Part shown: one piece after another, positions 8,426 through 17,600 of the stretch
Layout: each line of letters starts with the position of its first letter
Numbering within the stretch: the first letter of the stretch is position 1
Source: Bernardetia sp.
GTDB lineage: Bacteria > Bacteroidota > Bacteroidia > Cytophagales > Bernardetiaceae
Assembly (NCBI RefSeq): GCF_020630935.1
Contig: NZ_JAHDIG010000019.1
Span: 1 to 62,819 of the forward strand
DNA length: 62,819 nt
Direction: 5' to 3'
The notes under the pieces: generated by a model
Seen by the model: only the letters and a program-made list of their open reading frames with translations
Databases searched by the model: none
Told to the model about the DNA's origin: nothing
Translations under genes and position numbers: made by a program

Positions 8426-8839
8426 ATGCAAGGAACATACAGATTAAAATTAGGTTGGTTAATATTTATTGGAGCAGGTAGTTTACTACTTTTATACCTA
8501 TATTTTGTAGGAGTTTTCATGATTTATGAAAGTAGAGAGTTATATAATCTAACTGATTTTATAGTGTTTTTTATATTCTCACTCCCTTTATTAGCTTTAG
8601 GAACAGCAGGAGTTATTGAGCTTTTTTATGCAAAAATTGTAATTGAAAAAGATAGAATCTACTCAAAAGGAATTTTGAATAATCACTCATTTACTTTTGA
8701 TAAAATTACAGGAGTAAAGAGAACGATTCATTATGTCCATATCTTTTCGGGGCAAGAACATATAGATATATCTAAATATGTAAAAGATGTTGATAAAATA
8801 TATAATTGGTCAAGCAATAAATTCAAAAAAATTAGATAA
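8426..8839 (+). CDS. Truncated paralogue of the 8895 membrane protein
   Basis: The 137 residues have two membrane helices (about 10-32 and 42-65), then a PH-like soluble segment (KIVIEKDRIYSKG ... FTFDKITGVKR ... VDKIYNWSSNKF). The same order occurs in the first ~145 residues of the next gene (GTYKL, two helices, FSFDEIRGFR, IDKIRNWVHRSF), so the two are tandem duplicates. This copy stops where the paralogue continues for another 270 residues, and a remnant of the lost C-terminus remains downstream at 8849-8881. It may still make a stable N-terminal module. Function unknown. Confidence 0.6.
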   Translation: MQGTYRLKLGWLIFIGAGSLLLLYLYFVGVFMIYESRELYNLTDFIVFFIFSLPLLALGTAGVIELFYAKIVIEKDRIYSKGILNNHSFTFDKITGVKRTIHYVHIFSGQEHIDISKYVKDVDKIYNWSSNKFKKIR

Positions 8840-8848
8840 ATACTGTAA

Positions 8849-8881
8849 AAGATAGGTATTCCTTGGCTAATGCCTAATTAA
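8849..8881 (+). pseudogene. Remnant C-terminus of the duplicated membrane gene
   Basis: The frame at 8849-8881 reads KIGIPWLMPN followed by TAA, while the intact paralogue ends KLGIPWLIPN and stop (10130). The nucleotide match is obvious despite the stop codon at 8837-8839 in the upstream frame. An internal deletion of roughly 800 bp in the first copy explains both the short ORF and this leftover. Confidence 0.75.
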
Positions 8882-8894
8882 AAACTAAGACGAT

Positions 8895-10130
8895 ATGCAA
8901 GATATAGAAGGCACTTATAAATTAGTTAAAAAGGCAAGTCAACAGAGTTTAATAATAGGTTTAGTTGGTATACTTTTGAGTATCACCCCATATTTTTTTC
9001 TGATTAGAGCAGAGCTTTTGGAAGCTGCTCTATATTTATCTTTTTTTCTAATTCCATTTTTGATTTTAGGTTTAGTAGTAACAATACACCCTTTTATTTA
9101 TCAAGTTACAATAACAGAAAAATCTATTTCTTTAAAACTACCAACTAAAAAACGCTCGTTTTCTTTTGATGAAATAAGAGGGTTTAGAACAAGTCCAGGC
9201 TATATCTATATTTACTCTAAGAGAAAGAAAATAGCCATTTCTGCATATACTGAAGGTATTGATAAGATACGTAACTGGGTACATCGAAGCTTCGTGAACT
9301 TAGATGCACTACCACAAGAGGAAAATGATTTTGCAGGAAAGTTTAATGCTTTTTTCGACAGGCATTTTTCGAATCTTGATAATGAAGAGAACACTGATAT
9401 TTCTTTAGCTTCATATCAAAAGCAGCTAAGTAGAGCCAAATACGTCACTAAGATATATAATATTATATGTGTCATTTGTATTATTTGGTTGTTCTTATAC
9501 CCTTATATTGGCAACTCTTCTTTTTTTGCTGATACTTTTTTTGATAGTTATAAAAATGCTTTTATTTCAATAGTTGTACTCATTATAACAGGTATAATTC
9601 TTCCTAAGATATCAAATGGATTTATTAAGTATTCCAATAAAGAAGATAACAAACCCTACGTAAGTAGTATGTTTTTACCATTGGGGGCAGTTTTAACTTT
9701 GAGAGTTTTACTTGATATAAACCTACTAGGCTATTCTACTATACTTCTTTACAGTGGCATGATAGGATTACTATTAACTATAACCGTCATGACAAGCAAA
9801 GAATTTAATGTTAAGCAATTAAAGACTTACTTACAAGGAGTATTTTTTCTGTTCTCATTTACCATTTTTGGATATGGAACAATAGGTATAGGTAATTTTT
9901 TATATGATGAGTCAATGCCAAAGATATATAGGGCTAAAATTATAAAAAGAGAAATGTATTCTGGAAAAGTAATCACATATAATTTGAGAGTAGAAAAGTG
10001 GCACGAAACTTTTTCCAACGATAGAATAAATATCTCAAGAAATAAGTATCGAGAGTTAGAAGGTGAAGATAGTGTTACAATTTATCTAAAAGAGGGCAAG
10101 TTGGGTATTCCTTGGCTTATTCCTAACTAA
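8895..10130 (+). CDS. Multi-pass membrane protein with PH-like domain, intact paralogue
   Basis: A 411-residue protein: two N-terminal helices (about 18-68), a PH-like beta-rich soluble domain (about 74-140), a linker, then four or five further helices (about 180-345) and a final soluble beta segment (AKIIKREMYSGKVITYNLRVEKW) ending GIPWLIPN. The architecture resembles Bacteroidota proteins with bacterial PH-like domains fused to membrane bundles; no enzyme motif is visible. It starts 14 bp after the remnant of its duplicated neighbour. Confidence 0.6.
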   Translation: MQDIEGTYKLVKKASQQSLIIGLVGILLSITPYFFLIRAELLEAALYLSFFLIPFLILGLVVTIHPFIYQVTITEKSISLKLPTKKRSFSFDEIRGFRTSPGYIYIYSKRKKIAISAYTEGIDKIRNWVHRSFVNLDALPQEENDFAGKFNAFFDRHFSNLDNEENTDISLASYQKQLSRAKYVTKIYNIICVICIIWLFLYPYIGNSSFFADTFFDSYKNAFISIVVLIITGIILPKISNGFIKYSNKEDNKPYVSSMFLPLGAVLTLRVLLDINLLGYSTILLYSGMIGLLLTITVMTSKEFNVKQLKTYLQGVFFLFSFTIFGYGTIGIGNFLYDESMPKIYRAKIIKREMYSGKVITYNLRVEKWHETFSNDRINISRNKYRELEGEDSVTIYLKEGKLGIPWLIPN

Positions 10131-10168
10131 CTTTTTAAAAACCTAGACCCTTTTGAGGATACTCCTTT

Positions 10169-10208
10169 TCTTCGTAGTGTTGGATTTATAAACCCAACGC
10201 TACGAAGA
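10169..10208. terminator. Hairpin between convergent genes
   Basis: TCTTCGTAGTGTTGG (10169-10183) pairs with CCAACGCTACGAAGA (10194-10208) with one G-T wobble and a 10-nt loop. It lies between the convergent genes ending at 10130 and 10284 and probably stops transcription from both sides, although the T-run is weak. Confidence 0.5.
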
Positions 10209-10283
10209 GACAAGTAGAGTTTGATTAACTAAACTGTCAATAGGCAGAATTGTAAAAAACTGTGATAGCCTTTAATTTTTAAT

Positions 10284-11357
10284 TTATTTCCAACTCACTT
10301 CATCAAAAATGATAACAGCTTTTTCTTGGTTTTCGCCTAGTTTTGAAAGGTTGAGAGTATCTTCTTTGAATGTTCCCCAATCTTTTAGTGTTTGTGCCAT
10401 CTCTACGTCTGTGCGAACAGGATATTCCATTTCTTCTCTTACATAGACTTCTTGTGCTTCTTTGCTTGTCAAAAACTCAATCAGTTTGATAGCATTTTCT
10501 TTATTAGGTGCATATTTGGTTACAGCTGCTCCACTTACGTTGATATGTGTTCCTCTTCCATCTTGATTTGGGAAAATAACAGCTACTTTTTTTGCTGCAT
10601 TTACGTTGGCTTCATCTGTATCGTTGAGCATTTGAGCAAAGTAATAGGTGTTTGTTACAGCAAGTGTTCCTTCTCCTGCTGCAATGGCTTTGATTTGGTC
10701 ACGGTCGCCTCCTTTTGGCTCTCTTGCCATATTTGTGACTACACCAGTAGCCCATTTTTTAGCTGTTCCTTCATCCGAATTGGCAATAACTGAAGCTAAA
10801 AGCGACTGGTTGTACACATTGCTAGATGAACGGATAAGTAGTTTTCCTTTAGCTTTTGCATCAGCAAGACTCTCATAAGTAGAAAAGTCTTCTGGCTTTA
10901 CTTTTTCTTTATCATAAACAATAACTCTAGCACGCTTTGTAATGCCAAACCACTGATTATCTGCATCTCTCAAGTGAGCAGGAATATTTGTAAACAAAAC
11001 TTCTGATTCAATCGGCTGTAAAAGGTCTTTTGCTTTAGCTCTATGCAAACGCCCAGCATCTACAGTTATCAGAATATCAGCAGGTGAATTTTGTCCTTCC
11101 ATTTCTAGTTTGTTGATAAGCTCATCAGCCGAAGCCTTCACAACATTTACTTTAATGCCTGTTTGTTTTTCAAACTCTTCAAAAAGATTTTTATCAGACT
11201 CATAATGACGATGCGAATATACATTTACTTCCTTCACTTCTTCTGCTACAGTAGTAGAGTCAGTAGTTGTTTCTGCATTATCTTTTTTATTGCCATTGCA
11301 AGAGAAAAATGAAAGAGACAGGATAAATAAAATAGCACTTAAAAAAATACGGTTCAT
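10284..11357 (-). CDS. Iron(III) ABC transporter substrate-binding lipoprotein (FutA/FbpA-like)
   Basis: A 357-residue lipoprotein (SPII Cys20 in SFFSC) with the ferric-binding-protein fold: VNVYSHRHYESDKNLFEEFEKQTG at the start, ADILITVDAGRLHRAK, and the NTYYFAQ segment carrying adjacent tyrosines that bind Fe(III) in this family. No permease or ATPase gene is adjacent. A 17-bp near-palindrome just upstream of its ATG (11384-11400) resembles one near an AraC gene at 22286, consistent with Fur-type iron control (inference). Confidence 0.88.
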   Translation of the reverse strand: MNRIFLSAILFILSLSFFSCNGNKKDNAETTTDSTTVAEEVKEVNVYSHRHYESDKNLFEEFEKQTGIKVNVVKASADELINKLEMEGQNSPADILITVDAGRLHRAKAKDLLQPIESEVLFTNIPAHLRDADNQWFGITKRARVIVYDKEKVKPEDFSTYESLADAKAKGKLLIRSSSNVYNQSLLASVIANSDEGTAKKWATGVVTNMAREPKGGDRDQIKAIAAGEGTLAVTNTYYFAQMLNDTDEANVNAAKKVAVIFPNQDGRGTHINVSGAAVTKYAPNKENAIKLIEFLTSKEAQEVYVREEMEYPVRTDVEMAQTLKDWGTFKEDTLNLSKLGENQEKAVIIFDEVSWK

Positions 11358-11383
11358 AATTTAGAAATTAATTGTTGTTCTTA

Positions 11384-11400
11384 TTTAGAATCATTTTAAA
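11384..11400. promoter_or_regulatory. Candidate Fur box upstream of the iron-binding protein
   Basis: TTTAGAAT, C, ATTTTAAA is a 17-bp dyad with one mismatch, 27 bp before the start codon of the iron-binding protein. The same core TAGAATCATTCTA occurs perfectly at 22286-22298. Assignment to Fur is by context. Confidence 0.45.
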
Positions 11401-11535
11401 CAATGCAAAGATAGTAATTAGATTTAGATTTGCCTTGTCTGATTTATTTTTTTGAAAAAATTAGTAACTAAACAATATGAGTATAGGGAAGTTGAATCAA
11501 TACACAATTTTTTAACCTAAAGCCACTTTTTAGAT

Positions 11536-12657
11536 ATGCAAGACAAAAATATAGACAAAGAACCAAAGCGTATTCAGTTTTATCTCAACAACGAACTCAA
11601 TCCTTTAGAAGATGCCAAAATTAGAGATGATATTTCATCAGTTGTCAGAACAGGAAAAAATATTTGGATTGGTTTTGATGAGAGCTTAGGATTGGAACGC
11701 TTAGAGCTTGTTACTTTTGGAGAGAAACAGAGTTTTAGAAAGCACACTCATTTTCCATTAGAAGATTATATTGATTTGACAGACGATAGTGAAGTGGACA
11801 TTGAAGGTTTGGCGTATGACAATTATTATCTTTGGGTAACAGGCTCACAGAGTAAAAAACGCAATGATGTAGATAAAGAAGATGACCTAAAAGAACAGAT
11901 AGACGACCTTACCGAACTCAAATACGATTACAATAGATACACGCTTGCTAGAATCCCTTGTGTTCCCAATAAAGAAACTGGAGACTGGGAACTTCACAAA
12001 GAAATTCAGCATCCAAAAAATGAAGATATTACGCTTAGAGCTGCCAAACTAAAAGGAGGAAAGAAACATACACAGCTTTCTAAAAAGTTGGGTAAAGACA
12101 AGCACTTTAAGGAATTTATGGATTTGCCTTGTAAGGAAAACGGTTTTGATATTGAAGGGTTGGCAGTAGATGGAGAGCGTATTTTTCTAGGAATGCGAGG
12201 TCCTGTATTGAGAGGTTGGGCAACTATTATTGAAATTGCTGTCAAGGAAACCAAAAAAGGAAAGCTAAAGCTCAAAAAAATAGGAGAAGAAAAAGATGGA
12301 AAGACAATGAAGTATCGCAAACACTTCCTAGACCTCAAAGGAATGGGAATTAGAGAACTTTGTTTGCAAACGAACGATTTGCTCATCTTGGGAGGTCCTA
12401 CAATGGATTTGGATGGAACAATTTCTTTATACAGAATAAAAAATGGTTTGGAAGATGCCAGTTATTCTATTAACCCTGATGTAGAACGTGTTTTTGATGT
12501 AGCCAAAGGCGCAGAAATAGAACGAGGCAAAGACAAAGCAGAGGGAATTACACCTATGGCAAATGGCGATTTGCTTATTGTTTATGATGCACCAAAAGAC
12601 GACCGTCTGATTGGAGAATCTAATATAGAGATGGATATTTTTCCATATCAAAATTGA
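11536..12657 (+). CDS. DUF3616 domain protein
   Basis: The 373-residue cytosolic protein has the DUF3616 pattern of paired VDIEGLAYDNYYLWVTGSQSKKR and GFDIEGLAVDGERIFLGMRGPVLRG repeats, as in beta-propeller-like folds, and a C-terminal AEGITPMANGDLLIVYDAP blade. Homologues are uncharacterised; the fold suggests a ligand or protein binding role. The start at ATG 11536 gives the expected N-terminus. It precedes the ATPase/nuclease pair by 61 bp on the same strand; whether it is linked to it is unknown. Confidence 0.8.
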   Translation: MQDKNIDKEPKRIQFYLNNELNPLEDAKIRDDISSVVRTGKNIWIGFDESLGLERLELVTFGEKQSFRKHTHFPLEDYIDLTDDSEVDIEGLAYDNYYLWVTGSQSKKRNDVDKEDDLKEQIDDLTELKYDYNRYTLARIPCVPNKETGDWELHKEIQHPKNEDITLRAAKLKGGKKHTQLSKKLGKDKHFKEFMDLPCKENGFDIEGLAVDGERIFLGMRGPVLRGWATIIEIAVKETKKGKLKLKKIGEEKDGKTMKYRKHFLDLKGMGIRELCLQTNDLLILGGPTMDLDGTISLYRIKNGLEDASYSINPDVERVFDVAKGAEIERGKDKAEGITPMANGDLLIVYDAPKDDRLIGESNIEMDIFPYQN

Positions 12658-12718
12658 TAAATACTAGAATGTTATTTAACTTCAAATGAGTTAATAACAA
12701 AACAATGAAATAAGAAAA

Positions 12719-14083
12719 ATGGAAAAACTGATAGTAAAGAACTTCAAAGCCATAGAATATGCCGAAATAGAAGTAAATGACCTTACTTTTTTTATTGGAC
12801 AACAAGCTAGTGGAAAAAGTACACTCGCTAAGTTGGTGTATTTTTTTAAGACTTTGGGGAAGTTTATTGGTAATGAATTACTTTATCAAGAAAATACTTA
12901 TGATGTTTCTCAAATAGAAAAGAAAATTGAACATATTATTTGGGTATTTTTCTTAGCTCTATTTGGCAACAATGAAAATTTCTACATAAATTTTGTTTAT
13001 GCTAATGGTAACTCTATAAAGTTTTTTGCAAGTGAAGAAGTGGGTTTTACATTACAAGATGATAATGATTTTTTATCAAAACTATCTGAAGAATTAATAC
13101 AACCCATCGAAGAATTAAATTCATTGCGAAAAACAGATACTTCATTTAATGATAGAATATTCAAATTGTGGGAAGACAAAATTGATAGAGAATTAAATAA
13201 ATATTTGCCTTATAAAAAAGATAATATTTATTTTCCTGCTGGGCGAAGTTTTTTGTCTTTAGTCGATAAAAATATAATAGAGATTGGAAGAGGATATAGA
13301 GAAGAGTTTGAAAATTATATAAGACAAGCCGAAACAGGAGATTCAGGCTCTCCTTTATTATATCCTACTATTAATGAAAATGCTTTACTCATTTCTTCTT
13401 ATATTAATCATTGTTTAGACTTAAAAAAAACTTTTAAAACTCTAAGTAACATTATTTTCCAAGATAAAAATTTGATAGAGTTTGTGGTTAAACAAGAACA
13501 AATTTTAAAGGGAAATTATTTTCAAAATAATGGAGAAGAAGGAATAAACACAGAAAAAAATAAAATACTTTTACAAAACACTTCATCAGGACAACAAGAA
13601 GCAATCAGACTTTTACAAGATATTAAGAGCCTTATAATTTATAACAAAAAAACAGCCTTCCGAGTGTACGAAGAACCTGAAGCGCATTTATTTCCTGCCT
13701 CACAAAAAGCATTAATGGAAATGATTGTAATTTTATTAAATTCTAATCCAAATGTACAATTACTTATTTCTACGCATACGCCGTATTTATTGGCTGTTTT
13801 GAATACGTTGATGAAGGCAAAAAAATTAGAAAAACAGCTAGGAGAAAATGATTTGACTTTAGATTCTTTAGTTCCAAAAGAAGAACGTTTAGATTCTAGT
13901 CGTGTACGAGTTTATAGTGCAAAACAAACAGAAAATGGAAGATTTGTTTTTGAGAATGTTGTTAATCAAGAAACACAAAGTATTGATGCAGAAATCATAG
14001 ATAAAGTTTCAGAAGAAATTGGAACTACTTATGAGCAGCTTTTAGACTTACAAAGTAATCTTTCTAACTCTGTATCTGAATGA
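12719..14083 (+). CDS. OLD/RecF-like AAA ATPase of a two-gene module
   Basis: The 454-residue protein has the ABC/SMC-type ATPase layout with Walker A GQQASGKST (27-35), a central helical insertion, an SSGQQ signature near 289, Walker B plus Glu in VYEEPEAHLFP (about 315-325) and an H-loop STHTPYLL. Such AAA_15/AAA_21 proteins act on DNA or serve as the sensor of anti-phage systems (OLD, PtuA, AbiL-like). No Toprim domain follows; instead the next gene, overlapping its stop by 4 bp (ATGA), encodes a small protein with a putative PD-(D/E)xK core. I infer a two-component defence or repair module. Confidence 0.75.
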   Translation: MEKLIVKNFKAIEYAEIEVNDLTFFIGQQASGKSTLAKLVYFFKTLGKFIGNELLYQENTYDVSQIEKKIEHIIWVFFLALFGNNENFYINFVYANGNSIKFFASEEVGFTLQDDNDFLSKLSEELIQPIEELNSLRKTDTSFNDRIFKLWEDKIDRELNKYLPYKKDNIYFPAGRSFLSLVDKNIIEIGRGYREEFENYIRQAETGDSGSPLLYPTINENALLISSYINHCLDLKKTFKTLSNIIFQDKNLIEFVVKQEQILKGNYFQNNGEEGINTEKNKILLQNTSSGQQEAIRLLQDIKSLIIYNKKTAFRVYEEPEAHLFPASQKALMEMIVILLNSNPNVQLLISTHTPYLLAVLNTLMKAKKLEKQLGENDLTLDSLVPKEERLDSSRVRVYSAKQTENGRFVFENVVNQETQSIDAEIIDKVSEEIGTTYEQLLDLQSNLSNSVSE

Positions 14084-14658
14084 AAAAAATAACCTCTAAA
14101 AAGTGGATAAGTACAGCCAATCAGAAAGAAAGACATAATAGGCTAACTACTATTTTATTTGACAAACAAAACTGTTTTGAGTTTTTTGAGGAAAATACAT
14201 TTTTTGAAAAAACAGAAAATGGAAAAACCATTATTTTGAAGTCAAAACCTACAAAAAATACAGCACAAACAAATCGTCTCATCTGTATAGACTTTGAAAA
14301 ACTTTTTGATTTTGTGAATAGTAACTTGAGCCAAAAGTGCGATTTTGTTTTTATCGATTATTACAATCAAGAATATTACTTTATAGAATTGAAAGGAAAT
14401 GCAGAGCATATGTCAAAACCTTACGAACAGATAAAAATAACTATTGAACTTTTCAAGCAACGAGCAAATATCAATAAAAACTCCATTTTTGGAATAATCA
14501 TAGGAGGAAATAACAAAATAGCAGGTATTGGTATTCCACAGGTTGTAAGTAAAAGAAATGAGTTTATTCAAAAAGTCGGTAAAGACTTATTTCACGCTCA
14601 AAATAAAGGTATTATGAATTCGCCATTTATTTCAAGTACTGATTTTATTGGCTCATAA
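14080..14658 (+). CDS. Small putative PD-(D/E)xK nuclease-like partner of the ATPase
   Basis: The 192-residue product overlaps the ATPase gene by 4 bp, implying translational coupling. Residues 86-107 read as a beta hairpin, CDFVFIDYY then EYYFIELKGN, giving Asp88/Asp93 and Glu103-x-Lys105, the spacing of a PD-(D/E)xK active site; a basic, Lys-rich N-terminus could contact nucleic acid. No family is recognised with certainty. The arrangement resembles effector genes next to OLD-type ATPases in phage-defence pairs. The function as a nuclease is inferred only from the motif and context. Confidence 0.55.
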   Translation: MKKITSKKWISTANQKERHNRLTTILFDKQNCFEFFEENTFFEKTENGKTIILKSKPTKNTAQTNRLICIDFEKLFDFVNSNLSQKCDFVFIDYYNQEYYFIELKGNAEHMSKPYEQIKITIELFKQRANINKNSIFGIIIGGNNKIAGIGIPQVVSKRNEFIQKVGKDLFHAQNKGIMNSPFISSTDFIGS

Positions 14659-14660
14659 TT

Positions 14661-17600
14661 CTATTCTACCAAAGGCAGTTCTATAAAAAAGGTTGTTCCA
14701 AAATAAGGTTCTGTTTCGAACCAAATTTTTCCTCCTGCGTGTTCTATTCCACGTTTGGCAACTGAAAGACCAATTCCAGACCCTGTTGATTTGGTTGTGA
14801 AGTTAGGAATAAAGAGCTTTTTAGCTGTTTCTTCATCAATTCCCTTTCCATTATCACGAATATAAATCAATATCGTTTCAGGGGATTTCTGATTTGTTTT
14901 TTCCAAAACAACATTAATATGTGGGTCTTTATCTTGAACTGCCTGTATTCCATTCAAAATAAGGTTTGTCAAGATACGTCCCATTAGCTTTGAATCTCCA
15001 TTGATATAAAACTCTCCTTGGTCTAGGATAGCATCTAAACGAACGCTTCCATCATTTTTGTAAAGAATTAAAGTTTCTTGCAAGACCATCGAAACATCAA
15101 AACGTTCACTCTTAGGAATAGGCATTTTGGCAAATGCTGAAAAAGAAGTCGCAATATCGCTTAGTGTATCTACTTGTGTAAGCAAACTTTTTATAGAACG
15201 CTCGGCAGGAGACTCTTCATTAGCAAGCACTCTTTGTAAATGTTGTAATGTCAGTTTCATCGGGGTTAGAGGATTTTTTATCTCGTGTGCTACTTGTTTT
15301 GCCATTTCTCTCCACGCCGATTCTTTTTCACTAGCAGCCAGAGCAGCTCTACTTTCCTCTAGTTTTACCAACATCTTATTGTATTCTCCAGCTAGAAGAC
15401 CAATTTCATCATCTGATTTATAATCCAAAGGCTTATTATCTCCACTAAGCGTAATTCTTTTCAAACGAGATGTAACAAGATTCAATGGCTGTGTCAAATC
15501 ACGAGAAGCAAAAAATGAAAGCACTACCAAAAGCAAAAATATTCCTGTAAAAACATTGAGGATGGTAGAAACTACTTCCACAATCTGCTCATCTGCATAG
15601 CGTTGAGATTCAAAAAAAGGAACATCAATAATCCCCATCACTCTGCCTGTTTCTGGAGATTTGACCACTACATAGGCAGAATTATAATTTAGCTTTCCAA
15701 TAGACTCACTCAAAATGGCTTTGTTTTGTTTTTGTTCGATAAGCAATGCCATTGCCTTTGGATTGATGAGTGAAGAAACCAATCCGTTGTCGTAAATGGT
15801 GGGTTGGGAAGAAGCTAAAAGAACACCATTTCTGTCAAAAACATTGATTTCGGTTTGTGTGAGGCGAGCAATTTCTTCTAATGATTCTAGTAGTTCGTCT
15901 TTTGAAATATCCTTATCAATAACATAATCACTTAGCTTGTCTGAAAAGTTTTGTGCCACATTTTCAGCCTTTTGAAAATAGGTTTCTATGGTCTGATTTT
16001 TATTTTCTGAATTAAGAATACTGACAATCAGAATACTCAAAAGAATGGTAGGAAGGAAAAACGCAAGGTTGAGATAAAGCTGAATTTTTCCAGTAAGGTT
16101 AAAGGCAAAAGGCTGTTGTCTAAAGTAGAAACGATAAATTGCCAAAAGCAAAAGCATCATCAATACAATACAGATAAATTGCATTGAAAAATTGGTCAGT
16201 ATAGATTTTAAAGGATATTTTACAGATGAAATAACAACAGCTTTTTCGTCATTGTTTTCTGTTACTAAAAGATGCTTATAGGAGGAAGTGGAAAAGGTTT
16301 TTTGACTATCAAAGTTTGTTAGAAAATCTTTTTCATAAACAAAATTTCCTTGTGTGTATATGGGTTCGCCATTTTTAAGAATAGCATAACTCCACGCATT
16401 TCTTCCTCCCCAACGGTTATATGTTAAATAAGGATTGTCTGATAAAAGATTTGGATAAACACTATTCGAAACCACTTTTTTGAGCTGTAATTCTAACACA
16501 ATTTTTCCAATCTTGACACCACTTCTACTAATTTCACTAAAAGCAAAATAGCGTTTAGTATTGGTGGGCAAATCATGAACTAGGAAAATACTTTCATATT
16601 CTGTACTGTACTCTTTTTGCGCATACCTAGAGTACATCTCATCATAGGTCATGGTGTTTTCATAAGGCATTCCATTTCCATTAAACAAATGCACTTTTAT
16701 ATCATACTTATCAAAATAATAGTCTAAATAAAACTTGCGTATTTTTCTTGAAATAATATCCTTTGTAGTAAAGGATGTCATAAGTCTATTTTTAATAATA
16801 GGGTCGTAGGGCAAAGATTCGACAACGTCATTGAGTAAAAACTCTCCTTGCAAATCATTTTCTAATAAAAGCTGTTCAGCAAAATTTTCTTTGGCTGTTT
16901 TTTCTCTTGTCTGTTCGAAACAATAGATGATATAACTACTCATAATAGAAGTAGTAATTGCCCCTAAAAATATATAGATAAAGATTTGATAGGTAAAAGA
17001 ACGTTCCGAACGTGGCAATTCTACAAAAATAACTATCAAAATATAGATAGTATGAGCAAGGGCAATCCAACCATCTGAAATATTAGCGTGTACACTAAAA
17101 GCATAAATACCACTGATTATCCAACCTATCAACATTCCTATCATAACCATTGAGATTATCTTCTTCTTGTCCACATGTAGCCATTCTACAAACCTAACTA
17201 ATATATGAATCAGCAAAAAATAAGTTGTGGCTGTCAAGATACCTATCAGAAGAGCAGTTATTTTTAGTAGAGAAAAGTCTAGTTCTCTTGTAAAGTCTAA
17301 GGAAATTTGAGGCGAGTGAATATAAAGGTTACGAATATTTATAAAATGATAGAAAGCAACAGCAAAAGACAGAGCAATAGCTATCACGATGCCAAACTTT
17401 TTACGTTTTCGGCTGCCAATGCTTCTCATGTGTGAGAGTTCGCTAAAGTGTACAAATAGAAAACTACTGATAATAAAAATACAGACTACATTTAAAAACA
17501 AATCTCCCAACGAAGGAGCAACTATCGAAGAGGCATAATAACGAGCATTGAAAAGCAAAGTAGGAACAGCACTATTGGGTAAATCTAAAAATAGCATCAA

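Noticed and set aside
10392-10793. 133-codon plus-strand frame inside the iron-binding protein gene
   Set aside because: Opposite-strand shadow of a well-supported coding region.
12006-12386. 126-codon minus-strand frame inside the DUF3616 gene
   Set aside because: Mirror of a Lys/Glu-rich coding region; composition and lack of start context indicate a shadow.
14080-14658. RloB- or Toprim-type effector
   Set aside because: No Toprim DxD or RloB-like signature is visible; the PD-(D/E)xK-like pattern is the better, still tentative, reading.
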